From: Polyangia bacterium
GTDB lineage: Bacteria > Myxococcota_A > Polyangia > Polyangiales > JAUICN01
Direction of reading: 5' to 3'
Assembly: GCA_030427835.1 (NCBI GenBank)
Contig: JAUICN010000003.1
Location: 164,965 to 228,964, forward strand
DNA length: 64,000 bases
Both the position numbers and the translations under genes were made by a program. The notes beneath the pieces were generated by a model that worked only from the letters and a program-made list of their open reading frames with translations, ran no database searches and was not told the DNA's origin. Each line of letters opens with the position of its first letter. Positions within the stretch are counted from its first letter, which is position 1. Below are positions 15,466 through 24,153 of the stretch, one piece after another.

Positions 15466-16170
15466 ATGGGATACAAGAAAAGTGAAACAAGTTGTAAGCA
15501 GATCATTCGCTCGGCCGTTCGGGTCGTGGCCCGACAGGGCTACGCAGGAACAAGCCTGCTCGACATCGCCCAGGAGGCGGGCATGAGCAAAGGTGCGGTC
15601 CACTACCATTTCCCCACCAAAGAGGCGCTCATTGAGCGGGTGCTCGAGGTGGCCTGTGAAACGGTCGTGCAGCGCTCCGTGGAGACCTGGCAGCAGCAAG
15701 GATCCTCTGCCCACGTGGATTCCAAGCAGATCATTCGTCAGGCCATGGAACAGCTCTGGCTCACCCGACTCGGTCGCGACGAGGACACCATGGTCATTGC
15801 TGACCTATGGGCCCAAAGCCAGCACCAACCCTCCCTCCAACCCAAACTCACCACCTACTACAGGCAGGCCGTCTCCAAGCTTCTCGATCATTTGGCAGAA
15901 GCCGCCCCAGCCATGGGTCTACGTCCCAAAATGCGACTTGAGGTCATCACCCGAACCATTCTCGGGCTGCTGGACGGCATGATGATGCAGGCCCTGGTGG
16001 ACGAACACGCCATTTCCACCCCAGACGCCATCAACGCCCTGCAAGAGGTGGTTGTCTCCATGTTCGAGCAAATCGAAGATTCACCTTCGCACATCGCGAG
16101 CAGTGACTTCCCACCCCACCCGCTGGACGTGGAACCTACCCCGCATCATGTAGAAGTGGGTGGCAACTAG
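15466..16170 (+). CDS. TetR/AcrR family transcriptional regulator
   Basis: A 234-residue regulator. The N-terminal helix-turn-helix is typical of TetR: IIRSAVRVVARQGYAGTSLLDIAQEAGMSKGAVHYHFPTKEALI (split by helices, about residues 12-56). The C-terminal ligand-binding domain is all helical, and the ligand cannot be predicted. ATG 15466 is chosen; a GTG two codons earlier is possible. The gene overlaps the start of holB by 11 bases and heads a run holB-metG-tatD, although control of those housekeeping genes is not implied. Paired direct repeats upstream may be its own operator. Confidence 0.9.
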   Translation: MGYKKSETSCKQIIRSAVRVVARQGYAGTSLLDIAQEAGMSKGAVHYHFPTKEALIERVLEVACETVVQRSVETWQQQGSSAHVDSKQIIRQAMEQLWLTRLGRDEDTMVIADLWAQSQHQPSLQPKLTTYYRQAVSKLLDHLAEAAPAMGLRPKMRLEVITRTILGLLDGMMMQALVDEHAISTPDAINALQEVVVSMFEQIEDSPSHIASSDFPPHPLDVEPTPHHVEVGGN

Positions 16171-17107
16171 CGGTTCCCAGCATCCCCCCCAGCATCCCCA
16201 GGAGGCGCGGCTCCTACAGGCTGTCCAACAGGGCAGCCTGGCCCATGCGCTTCTGTTTTCGGGCCCAAACACCGCGGCCCCCATGGATACCGCCCGCAAG
16301 CTGGCCCACCATGCATTCCAACAGGACGGCGGCACACCGCCCACCCCCGAGCAGCTGACCGCAGGCACTCACCCAGACTTTCGGGTATTCGGCCCAAGCG
16401 ATCGGGCGTCGCGCACCCTGCCCGTGGAACAGCTTCGGGATGAAATCCTCCCGCTCACCCGTTTTGCGCCCTTCCAGCAATCCACCAGTTGGTTCGTATT
16501 CGATAGGGCAGACCTTTGCCTCGGTTCCGTGGAAAACGTCAACATCCTTCTGAAAACCTTGGAAGAACCACGCCCCGGCGTGCACTTCATCCTGATTTCC
16601 AGTCGCCCACGGGCCCTGCCCGATACCGTCCGTTCCAGGTGTCAGCACCACAGTTTCCGCCCGGGAATATCCACAGCCCAAGGCGCCCACGGAGGCACGG
16701 CCACACAGGAAGAACAGAAAGCACTCGAACAGCACCTGCAACACTGGGCCGGCACAACCCCCTCTTCGAGCCCGCTGGATCCCCCATGGAAGACCCCCCA
16801 GGACATGTCCCACATGCTGGAACAGTGGCTCCACCTTCTCTGGGCACACACCACATTCCAACCCACGGGCCCGCACCCACCTGGATCCGTACAGGAGACC
16901 CTAGATCCAAAAATGCTGGGACCGAAACTGACGGCCAAGCTGACCCAGCAACTGGATCACACGCTTTCGGCCCTTCAGCGCAACGGGAACATGGCCATTC
17001 AAACCGAGGCCCTGCACCATCGCATGGCGCAGCTTCTTACAGGGGTCGCCGGGGCTCCCCAAGCCCCCCCAAACGCCCTGTTGCACAGCCCCAGGCCCAG
17101 GGGCTAG
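16160..17107 (+). CDS. holB: DNA polymerase III delta' subunit (clamp loader)
   Basis: A 315-residue delta'-like clamp-loader subunit, part of the complex that loads the sliding clamp. Visible features are HALLFSGPNTAAPMDTARKLAHHAF, where the Walker A loop is degenerate as usual for delta', and the sensor region NILLKTLEEPRPGVHFILISSRPRALPDTVRSRCQ (in two parts), typical of the family. The expected Zn-binding cysteines are absent. The start is a GTG at 16160 inside the end of the TetR gene. A 12-bp tandem duplication near the start (16176-16200) gives QHPPQHPQ. metG follows after 12 bases. Confidence 0.85.
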   Translation: MATSGSQHPPQHPQEARLLQAVQQGSLAHALLFSGPNTAAPMDTARKLAHHAFQQDGGTPPTPEQLTAGTHPDFRVFGPSDRASRTLPVEQLRDEILPLTRFAPFQQSTSWFVFDRADLCLGSVENVNILLKTLEEPRPGVHFILISSRPRALPDTVRSRCQHHSFRPGISTAQGAHGGTATQEEQKALEQHLQHWAGTTPSSSPLDPPWKTPQDMSHMLEQWLHLLWAHTTFQPTGPHPPGSVQETLDPKMLGPKLTAKLTQQLDHTLSALQRNGNMAIQTEALHHRMAQLLTGVAGAPQAPPNALLHSPRPRG

Positions 17108-17119
17108 GGTCCGCACCCC

Positions 17120-19162
17120 ATGTCCACCCCCTCCCCATCGTCCGCCGCGGACGCACGCCGGTACTACATCACCACTCCCATCTACTACGTCAACGACCGC
17201 CCCCACGTGGGCCACGCCTATTCCACCGTGGCCGTGGACGTCATGCACCGCTTCCAGGAACTAAAGGGAGCTCGGGTCCATTTCCTAACCGGCACCGACG
17301 AACACGGCCAAAAGATTGAACGCCGCGCCCAGGAAGAAGGCATTGACGGGCAAGCTTTCACCGACCGCATGGCGCCCCCGTTTCGCCAACTCTTCGACAC
17401 CATGAACTGCGGGTACGACGACTTCATTCGCACCACCGAACCCCGGCACAAGCGCCAGGTCCAGGCCCTATGGAAACGACTGGAAGAAAGCGGCGACATC
17501 TACCTGGGAGAATACGAAGGGTGGTATTCGGTCTCCTCCGAAACCTTCTTCACAGAAAAGGAGCTACTGGAGGGCAACCTGGATCCCATCACCCGCAAGC
17601 CCGTGGAGCGGGTCCGGGAAAAAAGCTACTTCTTCAAGCTCTCCAAATACGGTCCAAAGCTACTCGAATGGTTCGAGTCCCACCCGGATTTTGTCCAACC
17701 TTCCACCCGCTTCAACGAGGTCAAACGCTTCGTGGAAGGTGGCCTGCACGACCTCTCCATCTCCCGCACCTCCTTTCGGTGGGGCATTGGCGTACCCAAC
17801 GATCCCCAACACGTGGTCTACGTGTGGCTCGACGCCCTCACCAACTACCTCTCCGCGCTCGGCCTTCTCGAGACCGGCCCCGCAGGCGCGCCTTCAGGGC
17901 AAACCGACCTCGCGCACTTTTGGCCCACCAAGGGCACCCTCTCCACCACCCGGGCCGTACACGTGGTGGGCAAGGACATCCTACGGTTCCACGCCGTGTA
18001 CTGGCCCGCCTTCCTCATGGCCGCGGGCCTGCAACCCCCCCACCAAATCTGGGCCCACGGCTGGCTCACCGCCGACGGGGTAAAAATGAGCAAGAGCCTC
18101 AAGAACTTCGTCTCCCCCCTTCCCCTGGTGGACGCCCTGGGCACCGATCCCCTCCGTTATTACCTCATGCGCGACGTGGCCTTCGGGCAGGACGGGGATT
18201 TCAGCCACGCCAACCTGGTGGCTCGCTACACCGGTGACCTGGGCAATGGCCTGGGCAACCTACTCAACCGGGTCGTCCAGTCCATCCTCCCCAAGGCCAC
18301 CGAAGGTCGCATCCCCACCCCCGGGCCATCCACCTCCCTGGAAGACAGCCTCGTGACCCTGGCCCAGCGGGTCAGCCAAGACACCGCCACCCACTACCAC
18401 GCCTTTGCGCCCCACCGCGCCCTGGAATCCATTTGGGAATTGGTGTCCGCCGCCAACAAATACGTGGACCAAACCGAACCCTGGGCATTGCTCAAGTCGG
18501 ATCCCAACCACCGGCTTCCCACCGTGCTGTACACCGTGTTGGAAAGCCTCCGGTGGCTCAGCGTCCTGCTTTCCCCCGTGCTCCCCTCCAAATGCCAGGA
18601 TCTGCGCAAACAACTGGGCTTGCCCCCGCTTGCCGTTCGACAGGGCCTCGATCTCTGGCCCCAGGCCTGGGGCGCCCTCATCCCCGGCACCATGACCCAA
18701 CCCGGCACTCCCCTTTTCCCAAGGTTGCCCGAAGCCGTCCAGGATCAACTGCTCGGCGCCCCCATCGCTGCGCAGGCTCCCCCTCCACCAGACAACCACA
18801 CCAAGAAACCCCAAACCCACAACAGCAACGGTAAACCCATGATCGAATTTGACGACTTCACCAAAGTGGATCTCCGCCTCGGCAAGGTGCTGCAAGCGGA
18901 GGCCGTTCCCAAGAGCACCAAGCTACTCAAGCTCCAGGTGGACATTGGCGAGCCGCAACCGCGCCAAATCCTGGCCGGCATTCGCACCACCTACGCCCCA
19001 GAGGACCTCATCGGCAAAAAGCTTGTGGTGGTCGCCAACCTGAAACCCCGAAAACTCATGGGCCTGGAATCCCAAGGCATGGTGCTCGCCGCCAGCGACG
19101 ACGACGGCCTAAGCGCCCTGTTCGTGGATAAGGACATCACCCCCGGTGTGTCCGTAGGCTAG
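17120..19162 (+). CDS. metG: methionyl-tRNA synthetase with C-terminal tRNA-binding domain
   Basis: A 680-residue class I synthetase. The ATP-binding motifs are PHVGHAYS (HIGH-type) near residue 33 and KMSKSLKNF near 324. The connective insert has no CxxC pairs (YEGWYSVSSETFFTEKE), so this is the zinc-free form. The last 110 residues, from MIEFDDFTKVDLRLGKV, form a Trbp111-like OB-fold domain that binds tRNA and commonly dimerises the enzyme. A Pro/Asn-rich linker precedes it. It attaches methionine to elongator and initiator tRNA. It lies between holB and tatD in one probable operon. Confidence 0.96.
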   Translation: MSTPSPSSAADARRYYITTPIYYVNDRPHVGHAYSTVAVDVMHRFQELKGARVHFLTGTDEHGQKIERRAQEEGIDGQAFTDRMAPPFRQLFDTMNCGYDDFIRTTEPRHKRQVQALWKRLEESGDIYLGEYEGWYSVSSETFFTEKELLEGNLDPITRKPVERVREKSYFFKLSKYGPKLLEWFESHPDFVQPSTRFNEVKRFVEGGLHDLSISRTSFRWGIGVPNDPQHVVYVWLDALTNYLSALGLLETGPAGAPSGQTDLAHFWPTKGTLSTTRAVHVVGKDILRFHAVYWPAFLMAAGLQPPHQIWAHGWLTADGVKMSKSLKNFVSPLPLVDALGTDPLRYYLMRDVAFGQDGDFSHANLVARYTGDLGNGLGNLLNRVVQSILPKATEGRIPTPGPSTSLEDSLVTLAQRVSQDTATHYHAFAPHRALESIWELVSAANKYVDQTEPWALLKSDPNHRLPTVLYTVLESLRWLSVLLSPVLPSKCQDLRKQLGLPPLAVRQGLDLWPQAWGALIPGTMTQPGTPLFPRLPEAVQDQLLGAPIAAQAPPPPDNHTKKPQTHNSNGKPMIEFDDFTKVDLRLGKVLQAEAVPKSTKLLKLQVDIGEPQPRQILAGIRTTYAPEDLIGKKLVVVANLKPRKLMGLESQGMVLAASDDDGLSALFVDKDITPGVSVG

Positions 19163-19184
19163 ACACCTGGAGAACGCCGCTCCC

Positions 19185-19967
19185 GTGCTCATCGACAGCC
19201 ACTGCCACATCACAAGTCGGCCCTACACCAAGGACCGCGCCCAGGTGGTCCGTGCCGCGCGGCAGGCCGGCGTTGAAGGCTGCCTGTCTGTGGTCTGTGT
19301 GAACGCGAATCTCCTCGCCGCAAAACAGGCGCGAAGCATCGTTGCCGCCATGCCCCCGGGCTTTACCGTCAAGGAAGCCCTGGGCATTCACCCCCACGAC
19401 GCGAAGGACGCCACCCCACCGGTACGGGAGTACATCCGCCAATGTGCCGAGGACCCCACCACCGTCGCCGTGGGGGAAGCGGGCCTCGATTACCACTACA
19501 ACCATTCCCCCAAACACCAGCAGATCGAAGTCTTCCAGTGGCACGTGGCCCTGGCCCAGAAGGTCCACAAACCCCTGATCGTGCACACCCGAAACGCTGC
19601 GGCCGACACGTTAAGCGTTCTCCAACAGGCCTACAGGGCGGGTGTGGGGGGCGTCATCCACTGCTTCAGCGAGGACGTGCCCTTTGCTCGAAGGGCCCTG
19701 GATCTAGGGTTTTACGTGTCCTTCAGTGGGATCCTCACCTTTCCCAAGAGCCACAGCATCCAGGCTGCGGCCCGGTTTGCCCCCCCCAACCGAATCCTCG
19801 TGGAGACGGACGCCCCCTACCTCGCTCCCATTCCCCACCGGGGCAAACGCAATGAACCCGCCCATGTACGGCACACCGCCCGCCACCTGGCACGCCTCAA
19901 ACATTGGGATTTTGCCCATTTGGACCAGGTCCAACGAAACAACGTGCGAGAGCTGTTCGGCTTCTGA
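19185..19967 (+). CDS. tatD: TatD family metal-dependent DNase
   Basis: A 260-residue TIM-barrel metallohydrolase. Metal ligands are seen in DSHCHI (residues 4-8), VGEAGLDYHY (the Glu ligand), PLIVHTRNA, GVIHCFSED and ILVETDAPYLAP. This pattern belongs to TatD/YcfH-type 3'-5' exonucleases involved in DNA repair or tRNA processing. The start is a GTG at 19185 with GGAGAA ten bases upstream. The holB-metG-tatD order matches the common bacterial arrangement of tmk/holB and ycfH (TatD) near metG, which supports the identification. Confidence 0.92.
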   Translation: MLIDSHCHITSRPYTKDRAQVVRAARQAGVEGCLSVVCVNANLLAAKQARSIVAAMPPGFTVKEALGIHPHDAKDATPPVREYIRQCAEDPTTVAVGEAGLDYHYNHSPKHQQIEVFQWHVALAQKVHKPLIVHTRNAAADTLSVLQQAYRAGVGGVIHCFSEDVPFARRALDLGFYVSFSGILTFPKSHSIQAAARFAPPNRILVETDAPYLAPIPHRGKRNEPAHVRHTARHLARLKHWDFAHLDQVQRNNVRELFGF

Positions 19968-19972
19968 ATTCC

Positions 19973-20000
19973 TTGACTTTATCAAGTGTAGACGTAGAGT
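19973..20000 (+). promoter_or_regulatory. sigma70-type promoter of rplC with overlapping inverted repeat
   Basis: TTGACT (19973-19978) and TAGAGT (19995-20000) are separated by 16 bases, a good housekeeping promoter about 70 bases before the L3 start codon. The -35 box lies within the inverted repeat CTTGA-CTTTA-TCAAG (19972-19986), a possible operator. The region is distinctly AT-richer than its surroundings. Confidence 0.6.
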
Positions 20001-20067
20001 TGCCGGCCATTTCCCCCGGGCCCCATGTACCGTGGTCACCGGGCGATAGGAAGAGTTTGGAGTTTCC

Positions 20068-20733
20068 ATGAGTAAGAATGTGGGCCTCATCGGCCGAAAA
20101 CTAGGCAGCACACAGATTTTCCAGGAAGACGGCACAGTCGTTCCTGTGACCGTTCTTGAAATGGGCCCCTGCACAGTGGTCAACCGCAAGACCAAGGAAC
20201 GTGACGGCTACACCGCCATCAGCCTCGGGTTTGGTAAGGCCAATCTCAAAAACACCCCCAAGCCAGAAAAGGGCATCTACGAGAGCCTTGGCGTGGAAAC
20301 TCCTGAAACCGTGACCGAGTTTCGGGTCGAGTCAGATACTCTGGAGAAGTTCGAGATTGGCCAGGAAGTCCGTGTGAACGACATCTTTGCCGAGGGCATC
20401 ACCGTGGACGTCACCGGAACCTCCAAGGGTCGCGGTTTCACGGGTGTCATGAAACGCCACAACTTTCACGGTGCAGGCACCGCCACCCACGGTACCCACG
20501 AGTACAAGCGCCACGGTGGCTCCATCGGTATGAACATGACCCCCGGGCGAACCCTCAAGGGAACCAAAATGCCGGGCCAGCACGGGTCCAAGCGCACCAC
20601 CACCCTCAACCTGAAGGTGGCCAAGATTCTTGAGGACAAAAACCTTCTGCTCATTGCGGGATCGGTGCCCGGGCCCAACCAGGGCACCATCACCGTGCGC
20701 AAGGCCATCAAGGGCCGCCCCCCACAAGCCTAG
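20068..20733 (+). CDS. rplC: 50S ribosomal protein L3, stand-alone gene
   Basis: A 221-residue bacterial L3 of normal length. The signature THEYKRHGGSIGMNMTPGR followed by KGTKMPGQHGSKRTTT is complete, as is the N-terminal GLIGRKLGSTQIF. L3 binds 23S rRNA early and shapes the peptidyl-transferase region. In most bacteria rplC is the second gene of the S10 operon. Here no ribosomal genes adjoin it, and it has its own promoter and leader. The neighbour is rlmE, another large-subunit assembly gene. Whether a second copy exists elsewhere cannot be seen. GGAG lies five bases before the ATG. Confidence 0.95.
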   Translation: MSKNVGLIGRKLGSTQIFQEDGTVVPVTVLEMGPCTVVNRKTKERDGYTAISLGFGKANLKNTPKPEKGIYESLGVETPETVTEFRVESDTLEKFEIGQEVRVNDIFAEGITVDVTGTSKGRGFTGVMKRHNFHGAGTATHGTHEYKRHGGSIGMNMTPGRTLKGTKMPGQHGSKRTTTLNLKVAKILEDKNLLLIAGSVPGPNQGTITVRKAIKGRPPQA

Positions 20734-20750
20734 GGGTCCACAAAGCCAAA

Positions 20751-20794
20751 ACCGATCGGTGCTGTGGGCTGCCACCGGTAGCTCGGGCAGCCCA
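20751..20794 (+). other. palindrome and stem-loop between rplC and rlmE
   Basis: ACCGATCGGT at 20751-20760 is a perfect palindrome. Five bases on, TGGGCTGCC (20765-20773) pairs perfectly with GGCAGCCCA (20786-20794) around a 12-base loop. The hairpin ends 14 bases before the rlmE ATG and is not followed by T residues. It is therefore more likely an RNA structure affecting rlmE translation or mRNA processing than a simple terminator. Confidence 0.5.
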
Positions 20795-20808
20795 ACCCGA
20801 ACCTGTCC

Positions 20809-21429
20809 ATGAGTCGCCCACGCCACTCCGATCATTTTACCCGCCGTGCCAAGCGCTCGGGTTACCCCGCCCGGTCCATCTTCAAGCTCGAGGAGATCCA
20901 TCGAAGGTTCTCCCTCTTCCGCACAGGCCAAAAGGTCCTGGACTTGGGCGCCGCACCGGGTTCCTGGTCTCTTTTTGCCGCCCAACAGGTCGGCCCCTCG
21001 GGTCGCGTCACGGCGGTCGACATACAACCCATTTCCCAGGCATTCCCCTCCCACGTAAGGGTCATCCAAGGGGATGCCTTCGCGTTTCCGTTACAGACCG
21101 AAGCCACAGGGGACACGCCCAGCCAAGACAACGCCCAAGACGTGTTCGATCTTGTGTTGAGCGACATGGCCCCGAGTACCACCGGGCACCGAAACACCGA
21201 TCAGGCCAGGAGCATGGGCCTGGCCACCCGCGCCTTTGAGGTCGCCCAACGCACCCTGCTCCCGGGAGGATCGTTTGTGGTGAAGCTCTTCGATGGCCCA
21301 GACGTTCCAGAGCTTCAGCAACAACTTCGAAAAGCATTCAAAACCGTCAAACGCACCCGGCCCGAAGCCACTCGAAATATCAGTTCCGAATTCTTCTGGG
21401 TCGCGACGGGATTTCAGAGTGAACCGTAG
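20809..21429 (+). CDS. rlmE: 23S rRNA (uridine-2'-O)-methyltransferase RlmE (RrmJ/FtsJ)
   Basis: A 206-residue SAM-dependent methyltransferase. The SAM site is VLDLGAAPGSWS (43-54) and the catalytic tetrad is Lys26 (IFKLEE), Asp119 (LSDMAP), Lys159 (FVVKLFDG) and Glu194 (SSEFFW). It methylates U2552 of 23S rRNA late in large-subunit assembly. It follows rplC after 75 bases with a stem-loop between. Its last 50 bases overlap the 3' end of the opposite-strand glnD homologue. Confidence 0.94.
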   Translation: MSRPRHSDHFTRRAKRSGYPARSIFKLEEIHRRFSLFRTGQKVLDLGAAPGSWSLFAAQQVGPSGRVTAVDIQPISQAFPSHVRVIQGDAFAFPLQTEATGDTPSQDNAQDVFDLVLSDMAPSTTGHRNTDQARSMGLATRAFEVAQRTLLPGGSFVVKLFDGPDVPELQQQLRKAFKTVKRTRPEATRNISSEFFWVATGFQSEP

Positions 21430-24127
21430 GCAGCTCTTCGCGGCATACCTTCAATAGCTCCTCCCGCAGGGCCGCCATCCCCTCCGGGCCTGATTCCCGG
21501 CGGCTTCCCTTGCGCGGACCTTCCGAAGCCTGGTCCTCTTGCAGGTAAAAAATCTCCACGGCACGATCCCCCTCCGTATTCACACGGGCCAGGTGAATGG
21601 AAAACCCGTGGTCAAAAAGCACCCGTGTGGCCATGGCAAGTAACCCTCGACGATCCGCCGCGGCCAGTTCCAAAATCGTGAACTGGCTCGAAGAACTTCC
21701 GTCCACGGTTACCTCCGCCTCAGAAGAAGTCACCGGGCGGCGGGCCCATCGATCTCCAGCATTGCCCAGTTGATCCACCGCGTCGCGCCAGTATTCCTCA
21801 TCCTCCATCAAACGATGCAACCGAACGGCCAATCGATCCATCCAACGATCCTCAAGCACCCAACCCGCATCGGGTTTCGCAATCTGAAACAGATCAAGCA
21901 CCCCCGAGCGCCCGTCCCAATCGAACGAGTAAATCTCGGCGCCCACCACGTCGATCCCCTCCAGAGCCATGCCGGTGGCGAAGCGCGACAGCAGGCCTGG
22001 GCGATCCTCTGCCACCACCGCAAGGGTGCCCACCTCGTTAGAAGCATCCCAATGGAGCAACGGTTTGCCATGACCGGGCGCTCCCACCAGTGCCATGTGT
22101 GCCTTCATTTCTTCAAAGGATCGGCCCACAAAATATCGATCGGGAAGGGAGGGCACCACCTCCTGCGCAAGCTGGGGCAGGTTCTCCGGAAGACCCGGAT
22201 CCCCTGAATTCAACCAGGACAGCAGCTTCTCCCGGGCCCCGTCCGAAACCCCCGCTATGGCACCCCGACTGGTGAGCTCCTGCAACGCCCTTTGGTAAAG
22301 TCCGTTGTAGAGCTGAAGCTTCCAGGCCGTCACGTCCGCCGGGTTGGTCGCCATGGCAATGGCCAAGTCCAACAGAAAAAGATCGTGAAGCTTGCGTCGA
22401 GTTTGTGCAAAATCAGCCACCTCTTGCACCACCTCCGGATCGTGCACATCCCGCATTCCACTGGTTCGCAACAGGGAACCCCGACGGGCAACCAGCCATT
22501 GGGTATGGGCCGCAGACCTCTCGTCCATGCCAAGCCGAACCGCGATCCGATGGGCAATATTCCCCCGCTTCTCTTCCACCCCACGACGAAACAGGGAGGG
22601 AGAGATATCGTGCAACAGGGCCGCCAACACCACCGGTGCAAGATTCACCACTTCCGCTGCGCACCGACTGGCCACATCAAACTGCTTCAGGGCATCTCCC
22701 CGACGCAACGAAAGCAGAAACTCCACTGCACGCACCGCTTGAACATCCGCAGTGTACAGGTGAAACGCATCGTAGCGCACACGCCCCATCAGTTTCTCAA
22801 ACTCGCCCACAAACACCTGAATCAAACCAAGGCTGTGAAGCTCAGCCACCATGGATCGCCCCCGTGGCCCAATAGAACGGGTGCTGCCAATCAACCTCAG
22901 GAACGTTCGCCCAAGCTCGGCCAGGTGTTCGGGTGCCCCCCCACGGCCCACCTCGATCGCCAAACCTGGCACCTCGCGTGCAATCCGATCCTTGGAGTGG
23001 GGATGAAACTGAAGGCCCCACCGCAACAGCCCTTCCAGGTAAGCGAGAACCGTTTCCAAACCCAACACCTCCGTGGGAGGCGCCGCGAACACCAACTGGT
23101 CGCCGAACTTTTTCAACTCGGGCGAAAGGGAACGGGCAGGAACCCGCCAACGCTTGGGTTGCAACTCCGCACGTTCCATCAGCCGTTGGCAGGTCCTGTC
23201 CACCACGGTGGCCGCGCCGTAGTAGTTGCGCATGAAACGCTCCACGCCCAACTCCTGACCCTGGTCCTCAAACCCACAAAGAACCGCCACCTCTTCCTGG
23301 TCCGCAAAGGTAAGGCGGTCATGGGCACGCCCCGCACGCAAATGCAACCACGACCGGACCCGCCACAGAAAGTCCACAGAGCGCTCGTACTCCTGCCACT
23401 CCCGGCGCAACAGGGCACCGTTGCGCACAAGGCTCCTGGGGTCACTGTCCGCCCAACGAAACCCGGTGGTGTCCGCATCGCGAACGCCGCCCGGGCCGTA
23501 TTTCACATCCGGTTCCAACAAAAACGGTGTACTGCCATAACGTCGGTGCCTGTCCCGAACCGATTCCTGCAAGGCAGAAAGCATGGTCGGGCAATGGCGA
23601 ACCACCCAAGTCGACCGAAACCGTTCGATAGGCGCAACCAGTTCCCGGTTCCAACCCATCGGGTAGAGGTCCCACAACATGGTCGCCGTAACCACATCCT
23701 CACGGGCCAGTTGGCAAAGTTCGTCCGCGGTATGCACCGAATGCCCCACGCGCACGCCCGCATCCCAGAGCGGGTACAGCACCGACTGAAACAGTTCCTC
23801 ATGGGCAGGACTCCCCCCCCCCTCACCGGAACACAAAAACAGGAGATCCAAATCACTGTGGGGTGCCACCCTTCCCCGACCCAGGCCCCCCACCACCACA
23901 AAGCACAACTGGGACGCCCTAGGATCCTCGGGTGGCAACACCATGTTGGCAATACTGCTCAAAACACCCCGAATGGCGCCCCCGAAGTGCTGTGACAGAT
24001 CCCGTGCGCCCTGACCCTGCTCCAGCCCCTGGAGAAAACGACGGCGATGCAACTCCAAATAGGACGCACACTTCTCAGAGAAATGCGTCAATTCCGAGGA
24101 GCCGGCCTTTTCCACACCACTCACCAC
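21380..24127 (-). CDS. glnD: GlnD-like PII uridylyltransferase with eroded HD (uridylyl-removing) domain
   Basis: A 915-residue protein with the GlnD domain order: nucleotidyltransferase (about 70-200; GGLGRGRVAPHSDLDLLFL with Asp92/Asp94), linker (YGPGGVRDAD), HD domain (about 455-600), then two ACT domains that sense glutamine (LAVVAEDRPGLLSRFATGM and ILELAAADRRGLLAMATRV). GlnD adds UMP to PII proteins in nitrogen limitation, and its HD domain removes it. Here the transferase motif is intact, but most HD metal ligands are replaced: YTVDEH reads YTADVQ, GDH is lost, WLVxxH reads WLVARR, and VAD reads LAI. Only the HD doublet (506-507) remains. A G10 tract follows the catalytic motif. The start is probably GTG 24127. 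Confidence 0.87.
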   Translation of the reverse strand: MVSGVEKAGSSELTHFSEKCASYLELHRRRFLQGLEQGQGARDLSQHFGGAIRGVLSSIANMVLPPEDPRASQLCFVVVGGLGRGRVAPHSDLDLLFLCSGEGGGSPAHEELFQSVLYPLWDAGVRVGHSVHTADELCQLAREDVVTATMLWDLYPMGWNRELVAPIERFRSTWVVRHCPTMLSALQESVRDRHRRYGSTPFLLEPDVKYGPGGVRDADTTGFRWADSDPRSLVRNGALLRREWQEYERSVDFLWRVRSWLHLRAGRAHDRLTFADQEEVAVLCGFEDQGQELGVERFMRNYYGAATVVDRTCQRLMERAELQPKRWRVPARSLSPELKKFGDQLVFAAPPTEVLGLETVLAYLEGLLRWGLQFHPHSKDRIAREVPGLAIEVGRGGAPEHLAELGRTFLRLIGSTRSIGPRGRSMVAELHSLGLIQVFVGEFEKLMGRVRYDAFHLYTADVQAVRAVEFLLSLRRGDALKQFDVASRCAAEVVNLAPVVLAALLHDISPSLFRRGVEEKRGNIAHRIAVRLGMDERSAAHTQWLVARRGSLLRTSGMRDVHDPEVVQEVADFAQTRRKLHDLFLLDLAIAMATNPADVTAWKLQLYNGLYQRALQELTSRGAIAGVSDGAREKLLSWLNSGDPGLPENLPQLAQEVVPSLPDRYFVGRSFEEMKAHMALVGAPGHGKPLLHWDASNEVGTLAVVAEDRPGLLSRFATGMALEGIDVVGAEIYSFDWDGRSGVLDLFQIAKPDAGWVLEDRWMDRLAVRLHRLMEDEEYWRDAVDQLGNAGDRWARRPVTSSEAEVTVDGSSSSQFTILELAAADRRGLLAMATRVLFDHGFSIHLARVNTEGDRAVEIFYLQEDQASEGPRKGSRRESGPEGMAALREELLKVCREELPTVHSEIPSRPRRIRN
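23813..23822 (-). repeat. homopolymer G10 tract within glnD
   Basis: Ten consecutive C on the plus strand, read as G10 in the gene, code for Gly residues 103-105 directly after the DLDLLFL catalytic motif. Tracts of this length can slip during replication. Gain or loss of one base would truncate the protein before the rest of the transferase domain. It is by far the longest G/C run noticed in this window. Confidence 0.8.
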
Positions 24128-24137
24128 AGCCCCAGTA

Positions 24138-24153
24138 TGGCCAGCCTATTGCA
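24138..24153 (+). promoter_or_regulatory. sigma54-like -24/-12 element
   Basis: TGGCCAGCCTATTGCA matches the sigma54 consensus TGGCACGNNNNTTGCA except at two positions, and GG and GC are spaced by exactly 10 bases. It lies just upstream of glnD (which runs the other way) and 118 bases before the PEGA-domain gene. Given the nitrogen-regulatory neighbour it is plausible, but chance matches are common. Confidence 0.3.

Noticed and set aside
22292-23995. 567-codon plus-strand frame opposite glnD
   Set aside because: glnD has clear catalytic and ACT motifs; the opposite frame is basic low-complexity sequence.
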